Part shown: piece after piece, positions 44,116 through 55,104 of the stretch
How the letters are laid out: each line of letters begins with the position of its first letter
How positions within the stretch are numbered: the first letter of the stretch is position 1
Source of the DNA: Neocallimastix lanati (nom. inval.)
Taxonomy: Eukaryota; Neocallimastigomycota; Neocallimastigomycetes; Neocallimastigales; Neocallimastigaceae
Reading direction: 5' to 3'
Assembly (NCBI GenBank): GCA_016946835.1
Contig: JACVTC010000042.1
Coordinates: 106,001 to 170,000, forward strand
Length of the DNA stretch: 64,000 bases
Made by a program: the position numbers and the translations under genes
The notes under the pieces: generated by a model
Seen by the model: the letters and a program-made list of their open reading frames with translations, nothing else
Told to the model about the DNA's origin: nothing
Databases searched by the model: none

Positions 44116-45358
44116 TTATTTTTTATTCTTACCTAAATTTTTTTCGGTCGAAAATACTTTAGAATGTTTTGAAAGCCTAATTTTTGAAAATTGTTCCGTG
44201 ATAAGTTTAATTCTTTCTGTATAATTATAATTTTCTTTAACAATTAAAATTATTATTATTATTATTATAATTAATAATTTGTAGAGAATTATTATTTTCA
44301 TTTATTATATTATTTATCGTTTGATTACCTTTTTCCGTATCCTTATCCTTATTATTATCTTCATGATTAGAATTATTATTTTTTATGCTACTATTGTACG
44401 TGTTACTGATATTATTGATGTTATTGTTTGTACTGTAATCACTACTATTTTTATTCTTGTATCCATAGTTATATTTATTAATTTTGTTATTGTTTACTCC
44501 ATATTCACTTTTTTTATCAATCTTTTCAATTATTTTTTCATTATTTTCATTATAATTACTAGCATCATTAGTATCATTATTATTATTTTGAATCATCCGA
44601 AGAGAATTTACCTCGGACTCACGACGCTCGTTCTTTCCAGTCATTTGTTTATCCACTTTAAAGTCACTGGAACGTGAACAATCCTGTCCGGTAGCCATAA
44701 CCATAGTGGTATCCTTTGAGCTATCTTCTTTCTTCTCGTTCTCGTGATTATCCTGGTGATGGCGCTCTTCATGCCATTGGTTTTCATCACCGTCTTCATC
44801 CCCACCATTACCGCCATTGGTACCATAATGAAGCATAGGAGGAGTCATGGCCTCTTCCATGTCATTATGCTCCCCTTTTTTGTGATGAATCTCGTTCATA
44901 ATGGAGTCAAACTTCATCTCCACTTCCGTCAAGCCAATTTTTACCTTTTGGAATTTGGCTTTCAGAATTGTGAAGTCCTTCTTTGTGGGTAAGTCGCTGG
45001 CCAAGATTTTTTTTATATCTACCTTGATCTTGCTAATATTATTTTTTACCGAGGACAGTTCCTTATGGAAGAGTATTCTCTGGTTGAAAGAGCGAAGTTG
45101 AGCAGTGAGAGACATTTCAAAATTTTGAAAACAGAAATCAAAAAAATCATAAAAAAATTTATCATTATTTTCATCTCTGTTATTAGTCCAGTTCCATTTG
45201 AGTTGAGAGAGCCATTTAATTTGATTCTTCAATTGTTCCTCATAGGAACGTTCTTCTTCTAATTTTAATGTATTGATTTTTGGAGTCATTTTGTTATTTA
45301 AAGTAATGAATAAAACTAATAAAGTGAAGAGATTAATAATGTTTTTAAAAAATTGCAT
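44116..45358 (-). pseudogene. G-family copy 2, single frameshift
   Basis: Full-length relative of the 423-residue protein. The main ORF covers 373 residues from Met 45358; at about 44245 an extra base in a poly-A/T run shifts the frame, and the remaining C-terminus (NYNYTERIKLITEQFSKIRL) continues in the frame of 44301-44116. It differs from copy 1 by a short deletion in the N-terminal SERSTS region and by a changed acidic Gly/His patch (NGGNGGDEDGDENQWHEERH). The slippage could be a sequencing error in a homopolymer, in which case the gene is intact. Confidence 0.7.
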
Positions 45359-46380
45359 TAATAAGAAAATAAAAATAAAAAAAAAATTCGTATATTTTTA
45401 TTATATTATTGTTGATGTTATTGTTCTTGTTATTGTTCTTGTTGACTTAAAAAAAAATATAATATAATATTATATAAAAAATATAAAATAATGGAAAAAA
45501 TAAAAATTAAAATATTAAAAAAATAATAATAATAATAAAATTAAAAAATTAAATATATAAATTGTCTTTTTTTTTTTTTTCTTTAAAAACAACTATTAAA
45601 GTTTTAATTAACAAAAAAAAAAAATGTTTAATTATAAATAATAAATAATATTAAATAATAATATTATTAAATGATAATAATATTAAATAATTAATAATAA
45701 TAATATTAAATAATAAATAATAATAAATAATGTAATAATAATAAATATTTAATAATATTTAATATTTAGTAATTAATAATATTTAATAATAAATAATATT
45801 TAATAATAAATAATATTTAATATTTAATAATATTTAATAAATAATAATTTGTTAAGACACACAGTAGAAGAGAAAAAGGAAAAAAAAAAAATTTTTTTAT
45901 TTTTTCATACAGTCGTCATGCATTGCATAAAATAAAATAAAACTTTAAATGCTAATAGAAATCGAAAATTTAACTAGTTTTTTATATATTACAGACATCT
46001 ATAAAGTATTAAACTTCAATTAATATTAAAAATAAACTTTTAATTTAATTTAAATTCAATAGAATAACTAATAATCATCCTAACGGACATAACAATTAAT
46101 AAAAATTTATAAAAAATAATGAATAATAATAATTAAATCATCATACATAATAACTAATAATAATAAAGGTCATAACAATTAATAAAAATTCATAATAATT
46201 GATAATAATAACTGATAATAGTAAAAAAAGTTTTCTTTAACTACAAGAAAACACCATAAAAAGGAAAAGAAAAGAAAAAAAAATTAACATTTTTAGTAAA
46301 ATATGAAAATAAAAATAAAAATAAAAATAAAACAAAATATATTTATCTATATTTAAATAGAATAAAATAAAATAGAATAA
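45359..46380. other. Upstream region of G copy 2 and start of another X block
   Basis: Matches 3227-3960 closely to about 46140, with differences in AATATT repeat number. From 46240 to 46350 it resembles the start of X (ACACCATAAAAAGGAAAAGA), then diverges. No gene is seen. Confidence 0.6.
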
Positions 46381-47545
46381 AATAAAATAAAAATAGAACA
46401 ATATTTAAATTATCTTCTATTTAAATGATTTATTTTATTTAAATATAAAATAATTTAAATATTGATCTATTTAAATTATCTTCTATTTAAATTAGTTATT
46501 TATTAATTTATTTATTAAAACTAAATAATAATTTAACGATTTTCTTTTTTAAATACTATTTTATTATTTTTAATAATAAAATAAAATAAAATAAAATAAA
46601 ATAAATTATAAAGTATAATTATTTATAAATAATAATAATTTAATAATATTCCTATTTTTATTTAAATGTTTTTCTCCTGTTCTTTTATTTATTTTTATAT
46701 TTATTTTATATTTATTTTTATTTTTATTTTATTTTATATTTATTTTATATTTATTTTTATTTTTACCATCATTTTAAACAACAATAATAATAATAAAAAA
46801 AAAAAGTTTTCTCTTTCTCTTTTTTATTTTATTTTATTTTATTTTATAAAAAAGTTCACTTCTTAACTTTTTACTTTTTTTTTATTTTACGATTTCTATT
46901 TGTAAAAATTTATATATTATCATTCTATTACTAATATATGTATTTACATATATTATATTTATTATTAAATATATTCAAATGTAATATTAATATATTTAAT
47001 TATATACATTAATATATTGAAATGTATTCTAATTAATATGTATTATATAATATATAATAATTATATTATTAATTTATATATTACATTTATTATTAAATAT
47101 ATTCAAATGTAATATCAAAATATTTAATAATATATATTAATATATATTGAAATATATTTTAATTGTATTATTATCAGCAAATTATGATTTAAAATAATTT
47201 TATTTATTTATTTATTCATTTATTTATTTATTTAATTAATTAATTAATTATTTATTTATTTAATTATTTATTTATTTATTGGATGGATGAATTTTGATGG
47301 ATGGAGGATCCATAGAATGGAGTTGAAAATTTAAAATAATTAGTATTAAAAAAAAATAAATTTAATATATTTATTCTATATTTACTATATATTTAAATAT
47401 ATATTAAAATATAATAAAAATATATAATAAATATATATAATAAATATAAATATTAATAAATAAAATAAATAAAATATAGAATATAGAATATATATTAAAT
47501 ATAAAATATAAAATATAAAAATAAATTATAAATAAAATAATAATA
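46381..47545. other. A/T-rich spacer
   Basis: No gene is seen. Tandem TATTTATTTTATATTTA words lie near 46690-46760, and TATTTATTTATTTAATTAAT words near 47205-47280. A 30-bp GC-richer patch GGATGGATGAATTTTGATGG is at 47281. The short duplicated word ATATTCAAATGTAATAT occurs at 46974 and 47099. Confidence 0.5.
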
Positions 47546-47775
47546 TTTTATATTTAATTATTATTATTATATTTAATTATTATTATTATATTTAATTATT
47601 ATTATTATATTTAATTATTATTATTATATTTAATTATTATTATTATATTTAATTATTATTATTATATTTAATTATTATTATTATATTTAATTATTATTAT
47701 TATATTTAATTATTATTATTATATTTAATTATTATTATTATATTTAATTATTATTATTATATTTAATTATTATCA
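47546..47775. repeat. 19-bp tandem repeat, about 12 copies
   Basis: Unit TTTAATTATTATTATTATA repeated without variation at 19-bp spacing (for example 47591, 47610, 47629). The exact identity suggests recent expansion. Confidence 0.9.
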
Positions 47776-47880
47776 AAAAAATTTCATACCTTATAAATCT
47801 ATATCATTTAGAACGATTAATCTCTTAATAGATTTTTATTATATAGAAATTTTTTCTCTATTTTATTATTACATTTACAT

Positions 47881-48166
47881 TAATCTATGTACTCACTTGA
47901 ATCACATGAATCAATCATATGATCTAAACTATGATAGGCGTGACTTTTATGTACTATCTATATTTTATAAATATAAATATTTAATAATCTTTTTTTCCTA
48001 AAAATTACCACCAAGTTAACTTCTAATCTATGTACTCACTTGAATCACATGAATCAATCATATGATCTAAACTATGATAGGCGTGACTTTTATGTACTAT
48101 CTATATTTTATAAATATAAATATTTAATAATCTTTTTTTCCTAAAAATTACCACCAAGTTAACTTC
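47881..48166. repeat. 143-bp tandem duplication
   Basis: Two almost identical units start at 47881 and 48024. Each contains GAATCACATGAATCAATCAT, then GGCGTGACTTTTATGT inside GATAG...CTATC, and ACCACCAAGTTAACTTCT. The word ATGATCTAAACTATGATAG in the units recurs as reverse complement at 48248-48270. No coding potential is seen. Confidence 0.85.
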
Positions 48167-49177
48167 TCCATATTAAAATAAAAGCATGATTATACTATAA
48201 AAGCATTTTTAATTATACTATTAAAAATATATTAGTATCATAAAATCCTGTCTATCATAGTTTAGATCATAGATTTAGGATTATTTACATATAAAAATTA
48301 GTATTGAATAATATAAATATATTTAATAATAATATATAAGAATATAATTATATAATAAATATGAATATAATATAATAAATAATATCAACTATATATATAT
48401 TTGATTATAATTAAAATAACTAAAACTATTTCATTATATTATAATATATATAGAAGAATGATGGATTTTTAATAGAAACTTTAAAATAAATATGAATAGT
48501 TAAATTATATATATAATAATATTCTTATTATATATATTTAGAAGAAATTAACTATTAATTTAATATATTTAATATATTTAATATTATAATGACTAATATA
48601 TATATAAATATTGAATAATATATGAATAATAAAATTATTTCAAATATTATTATTGACAAAAAAAAAGATATATTTTAATATTTAATAATTATTATTAAAT
48701 ATACAGAATATGTCGCTACACCTATTTTGTTTTATATAAAATAAAAAATAGATAAAAGTTAAAACCTATTCTATCTATTTAATAATAATTATTTAATAAA
48801 CTATTGAAAATTTTTTATCTTTTCTGCCAATTCATAATTCTTATAATTTATTATTCTTATATTCATTTAATATTCCTATTTATATTACTAATTATACTAT
48901 GAAATATATTAAAATAATTATTTTATACTTTTACATAGTAATATTTTTATTATATATAACTTAGCTATTCTTTATTTTTATCTTAACAATTTACATTAAA
49001 TAAAAGGTATCCTTCTTTTATATATTATTATAATAAAATGATGATGAGAGTTATAATTATTTATTATATTATAATTAGATAGAGTTGGTATGACTTTATT
49101 CTTTTTAATTATTATATTATATTCTTAGATATTAGATATTTATTTATTAGTTATTTCATAGGAATTTGGAATTTTTA
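48167..49177. other. A/T-rich spacer
   Basis: No gene is seen. TATATA runs and AAT words dominate. A short GC-richer segment is at 48710-48730 (GTCGCTACACCTATTTTG), partly echoed at 52388-52406 (TAACTACACCTGTTTTC). Confidence 0.5.
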
Positions 49178-50560
49178 TAGGTTAACTTTTTATTAAATGA
49201 ATATATGATGATTAAGGGTTAAACATTATTAAGTCAACTAAAAAATTTAAAACTAATACGAATTTATGAATTTAACATGCTTATATTGTGACTTGTGTAT
49301 TTAATTTATTACTATATACATTAATTAGAGTTTACATGTATGAAATAGGCTTTCATTAAAGTTATTTAATATTTTTTTTTAAATAAATAGGTCCACTTCA
49401 TTTCCAATAGGTTTCAACCTCTTCTAACCTTTCCCCTTCAAACCTAATTGCTTTTTTTAAATAAAATTAATTCGGTTTGTCGGTGAAGAGGTGTATTATT
49501 CCTTTAAAACTAAAAAATTTTTTCTAATTTCTCTCTAAATTTCTCTAATTTCTATTATATTAAAATGAGTTTCAAAAAAAAATAAAAAACAATAAATAAT
49601 TTCTTTGTTAAGCAATAAATTATCTATATTGGAGAGTTGGTTGCAGTGATAATTTATTTTTTCAAATATTAAAATGAGTTTCAAAAAAAAAAACAATAAA
49701 TAATTTCTTTGTTAAGCAATAAATTATCTATATTGGAGAGTTGGTTGCAGTGATAATTTATTTTTCAAAGTTTGTCAATATAGTATATTTTTTTTAAAGT
49801 AAAAGGATAATATTTCTAATTTCATGGGAATTTGTGTAAGGAATTTTAATTAAAAATAAATATAGTTTCAGCTCTATATTCCATATTGATTTATCAAAAT
49901 AAAATAAAAAAAAAAAACCTATCGATTCATTAAATGTAATAATTTCGTTTATATTATCCTATGGAGTATTTTTTTTTGAGATGTCATAACCAATTTCAAA
50001 TATTTAATTATAAATAGTGATCAAAAGAAAAAAAAAAAAATATATTTATCTCGCTTTTCCACCCCTTAAAATCCAAATATTTTTTATCCATTGAATTTTG
50101 GAATTTTTTTTTTTTTTTTTTTTTTACAACCATCATTTATTATGATATGACTTGCTTTTCTTTGGTTTCTGACCTTTTTAAATGATAAGGATTAGAATTC
50201 CCCAATATTTTTTCAATAATTTTCTCTTTCATACCTAATGTTAAGGGTTATATAAATGATTTGTCCAGTTTAGGATTTATCTTTTAAGAGAATCCTATTT
50301 GAGAGTCGAGTCATTGAGACGCTTGATCTACTAGTAAAATTTTAGAATTGATAGGGTTAAAACTTTTTTTATTAAATGAATATATTAGGATTAAGGGTTA
50401 CTTTGAGTTACTTTAACATTATTAAGTTAATTAAAGATTTAAACTAATACAAATTTACATGTATTTACATATTGTTGGTTTGTATATTTAATTTATTATA
50501 CTATGTATTGATAGAGTTGACATGTATTAAATAGGCTTCAGTTTTTAAGTTAATTTAATA
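49178..50560. repeat. Dispersed direct repeat, copies 1.17 kb apart
   Basis: Bases 49178-49400 and 50346-50560 share long words: TATTAAATGAATATAT, GATTAAGGGTTA, AACATTATTAAGT, TGTATATTTAATTTATTA and AAATAGGCTT. They differ by small indels. They have no clear TG...CA ends, so an LTR pair is not proven. Between them lies the 109-bp tandem duplication and DNA without genes. Confidence 0.55.
49561..49770. repeat. 109-bp tandem duplication
   Basis: Units begin TAAAATGAGTTTCAAAAAAA at 49561 and 49670 and include TCTATATTGGAGAGTTGG and GCAGTGATAATTTATTT. They differ mainly in A-run length. Confidence 0.85.
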
Positions 50561-51203
50561 ATGGTTTTAACAAAAAAGGACACCTGCATTTCGTAATGTG
50601 TCTTATAATATTTATAAAATAAAGTCATACACTTTTTAAGATATTTTATACAATAATAAATAAATAGATAAATAATTATAATTTCAAAAGAAATAATAAT
50701 AATATATATATATATATATATTTTTTTTTCAATTAAATATATTATTAAATAACTATTTCAAAAGAAATAATAATATATTCTATTAAAAAAGAATTATATA
50801 AATATTATATTTTTTTTTATAAAAAATTATTTTGACAATTGAATATTAAAAAATTATATATATACATATATAAACAAAAAAAATATTAATTATTATTTAT
50901 TTAATTGTTATTTATTAAAGTAATAAAAAACGAAGGCAAATACAAAAAATACGCTGCATTGCGAAACACACAAGATTCCTTAATTTTATATGGTTTCACC
51001 TATTCTAACCTATAATAGGATTAAAGTCATCATTTTTATATGTAAAAAAAAAAAAAAAACAAATAATAGTTCTAAAGTAATAAGTATTCTTCATTGTAAA
51101 AATTTATTTAGACAAGAGGTTTAATTTTGGTTATTTTTTTTAGGATAAAAAAAAAAAATATGTACTATTAATAAAAAAAATAATATTAATTATACAAAGT
51201 AAA
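50561..51203. other. A/T-rich spacer
   Basis: No gene is seen. The GAAATAATAATATAT words at 50688 and 50763 resemble those at 60955-61060. A GC-richer patch lies at 50925-51010. Confidence 0.4.
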
Positions 51204-51687
51204 TAGTATATAAAAGTCACGCCTGTCCAAAAGAATATCATGATAATATAAAACAAAGAGGTGGAGTTAACCTATTTGTATATTTAATAATAATTATTAA
51301 ATATTGAAATTTATATTCTTTTTGATAATAATTATTTTATTTTTACTTTATTTCAATATATATTATTATAATTATAATAATTATAATACTTTAATTCCTA
51401 TAAAATTTATATAGTTCTATGTATTAGAATATATAATTAATATATTACCTATTTCTTATAAATTATTTATAATAGATATAGAAAGACTCTCTTGTAGAAT
51501 TTTTAGGAATTAGAATTATTATTTTAATTGTACGAATATTATAATTTTATTAATAAAATTTACTAAACAGCCATTATTTTAAAAACCCACTGCTTATATA
51601 AATTATTGCACATGAAAGTCCCACATATCAATAAAGAAATAGCCAATGTGATATTTATATTGATAGGCGTGACTTTTATGTGCTATC
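51204..51687. mobile_element. Possible MITE with about 24-bp inverted ends
   Basis: The left end TAGTATATAAAAGTCACGCC and the right end, GGCGTGACTTTTATGTGCTA, are imperfect inverted repeats (about 20 of 24 match). The 484 bp between have no coding potential. The same end word is found in the 143-bp tandem repeat at 47.9 kb. No target duplication is evident, so the call is tentative. Confidence 0.4.
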
Positions 51688-52499
51688 GTTTAATTATAAT
51701 AATTAGAGTGATTATCTTTATTTAATTTATGATTACTTTTTCCTAAAAATAATTCAAAAAAACCCTCATTCTAAAATTAATTTTTACTTAGAAATTGGTT
51801 GTTATTTAAGGAAATTTAACATTTTTAATAAATATAAATTTAATAGATATAAAATTAACATTTTAAACATAGAATATAAAATATATCTATAAGAATACAA
51901 TATCAATATTTAAATAATAAATGTATATTATATGTAAGAATATAAAATAAATATAAAATAATACATAATAATATATTATATAATATAATATAAAATAAGA
52001 TTATTTAAGTTCTATTAAATATGTATGAATATTATTATATTTTAATATTATAATCTATAAATATAAAATAATAATATATTATTTAATATCTATTGTAACA
52101 TAAATATATGATTTAATCTATAAATATAAAATAATATATAAATATAATAGTAATTATAAAAGTAATTATAATATAATAATCTATAAATATAAAATAATAA
52201 TATATTATTTAATATCTATTGTAACATAAATATGTAATTCAATAGATTATAAAATGAATATATAATAATAATTATAATAATAATTATAAGAATGAATACT
52301 GAATAATATTATAAAAATTATTATTCCAAAAAGATATAAATAATTAATAGTTAGTAAGTATGATTGAAATATTATAACAAATGGGTTGTTAACTACACCT
52401 GTTTTCTTTTAGGAACAGATAGTAATAAAAGTATTATAAAAGTAGTATGAATAATTAAATAAATAGTATTTATTATTGATTAATAAATAATATATAATT
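51688..52499. other. A/T-rich spacer with a duplicated segment
   Basis: No gene is seen. TTATAATCTATAAATATAAA with TAATATATTATTTAATATCT and TTGTAACATAAATAT occurs near 52048-52110 and again near 52178-52230 (130-bp spacing). Confidence 0.5.
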
Positions 52500-52810
52500 A
52501 TTACTCTATAATTATTATTATTATTTATTATTTATTATTTATTAATAAATACTCTTTTTATTATTTATTATTTATTATTTATTATTTATTATTTATTATT
52601 TATTATTTATTAATAAATACTCTTTTTATTATTTATTAATAAATACTCTTTTTATTATTTATTATTTATTATTTATTAATAAATACTCTTTTTATTATTT
52701 ATTATTTATTATTTATTATTTATTATTTATTATTTATTAATAAATACTCTTTTTATTATTTATTATTTATTATTTATTATTTATTATTTATTATTCCATT
52801 ATTTATTTAT
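52500..52810. repeat. TTTATTA microsatellite, reverse of the TAATAAA arrays
   Basis: Heptamers interrupted four or five times by AATAAATACTCTTTTTATTA. This is the reverse complement of the AGTATTTATT word that flanks the arrays at 4088 and 39645, so the arrays share an origin. Confidence 0.85.
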
Positions 52811-53009
52811 TCAATTATTTATTTATTTAAAATAATAATTAATCTTTTATTATTGTTATTATTGATGGTGGTTTAATTAATGAACGGCTTGTTGTGGATT
52901 TTGCTGTAAATGCCGCCATGATTATCGAGGTTCAGCCATAACAAATAAGAATTTAAGAAATTTTTTTTAAAAAAGAAAAAATATAAATATAAATTTATTT
53001 TTTTTTTAT
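52811..53009. other. Short GC-richer coding-like island
   Basis: Bases 52865-52945 stand out in composition. On the plus strand they read IDGGLINERLVVDFAVNAAM then IIEVQP and a stop. On the minus strand they read from ATGGCGGCATTTACAGC (MAAFTAKSTTSRSLIKPPS). Either could be a relic exon. No family is recognised. Confidence 0.3.
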
Positions 53010-55080
53010 TTATTTTTAAAAGCTATATAGTAAGTTAACATGAATTAACGTTCACTCTAGTTATCAGCAAATATATGAAAAGATTATCTTTTAAAAAATA
53101 AAACTATTACCATTAAATAATATTTTTTTTATTATTATTATTATTTTATTCCATCTGTATTCTAATATTTAATAATATTCTACTATTGATTTTATTTTAT
53201 TTTAATTGAAATAATCTTTATTAAAGATATTTAATTAACTTCAGCATTACTTTTAATCAGAATAATTAATTATGAAAGGTTTTTTTTTTATAATATAATA
53301 CAAGACATAATCAAAAATATGAAAGGGTGAAAATGATATAAAATATATCCTTTTTTTTTATTATTATTTTTACAGGTATTTCTATGACAAGAAAAGTGTT
53401 ATATAGTAATAATAATGAATTATTTTATTTGATAAAATGAAATTATGCTTTTATAAGTAATAAATAAATAATTATCAATGATAAATTATAACTACAACAA
53501 TAAAAAAATAATAATATTTTTAATTTTAATTATCGAAATTAAATACTATATTTATTTAACAAAAAAAAAAGGAAATTTAATTAAAACCCTTCTTCTTCGT
53601 CTTCATTGTTATCTTCTTTACTTTTTTTTTGTAATTTTTAAAAATCATTTAAAAATTAAATAAAAAAAAAATTAACATTAATTAATGCAAAAATATAAAT
53701 ATGATGACAATCATATGACACATTAGCCATTTTCCATTATTTTTTTTTTGTCCGTTGCGGTAAAAAAATAAATTAAAATAAAAAATTTTTTTTTTCTATT
53801 TCATTTATTATTATATTTTGAATTTATAAATCAATATTAAAATTTATTATTTTATTTATTTTTATTTTAATAAATTATTATTCATAAAAATTAATAAATT
53901 AAATTAAAAAAAATTTTTTTTTTTGAAAAGCAACCATTTTTCTTTTTATTATTTATTAAAGTTTATTTTGACATTTTTTTAAAAAATGTAACATCAACTC
54001 TAATTAAATATAAATTAAATATTAAATTAAAAATGGTTTATACTTGACTGTCATTGGTTGAATTCAATAAACCAAAAGATAGAAAACTTTATTTAATAAT
54101 AAAAGATATTAATTTTAATGGTTCATCATTTTACTAATTTATTTAATAATAAATTTTAATTTTTATTATATAAAATTTATATAATAAATGAATTTTTTTA
54201 TTTAATTTATAAATATTAATTATTTAATTAATTAATGATTAATAAATAAATGAATAAATAATAATAAATATTATTTATTATTTAATTAATTATTATTATT
54301 ATTATTATTTATTCATTTATTTATTCATTTAGTAATTATTTATATAATATTTATTTATTCATTTAGTAATTATTTATATAATATTTATTTATTCATTTAT
54401 TTATATAATATTTTCTTTATTTAATATTTATTTAATATTTTCTTTATTTTCTCTTCTAATTTTTCTTTTATTTCTTTCTTTTATTTCTATTGTATTGAAA
54501 TTGTTAACTTTTTTTTTTTTTTTTTTAAATAAAACTTTTTTTTATTTTCTTCTTTCTTCTTATTTTTTTTTAATTTTTCTTTTACTTCCTTCAATTACAA
54601 AAATAAAATAAAATAAAAGAAAAGAATAGAAAAAAAAAAAAAAAGTTTTATTTAAAAATTAAATTTCATTGAACTTATTTAAAAGTTAAAAAAAAAAATT
54701 AAAGAATTTAGACTTTTATAACTACTGAAATATAAATTGTAAATAATTGTAAATATAAAGGAAATAAAACCATGAAAAGGATACATTCTATATAGGATTC
54801 TATTTTTAATCATATTTTTAAAAATCATAACTTTTTTTTTATTTTTTTTTTTTTATTTTGTACAAAATAGATAAATAATATCAATAATATCAATATTATA
54901 TATGTATATAATTGTTATAAAAAATATATATATTTATATATATATAAAATAAATATTGAAAAAAAAAAGTAAAAAAAAAAAAAAAAAAAAATACATAAAT
55001 AACAGAAATCATTTAAATAATATAAAAAAAAAAAAAGTGTATAAACTGTAATTTTATAAACTATCATCAATAATATAATA
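53010..55080. other. A/T-rich upstream region of the GH114 gene
   Basis: No gene is seen. It has long poly-T/poly-A runs, TTTATTTA words and the tandem word TTTATTTATTCATTTAGTAA at 54325-54390. The last 100 bp before the ATG (55060-55104) are ATAATA repeats, and TATATAAAATAAATATT lies near 54936, a possible TATA element that cannot be proven. Confidence 0.5.
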
Positions 55081-55104
55081 ATAATAATAATAATAATAGT
55101 TAAA

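Noticed and set aside
47881-48166. CRISPR-like array
   Set aside because: Only two long direct units with no spacers, in a eukaryotic context.
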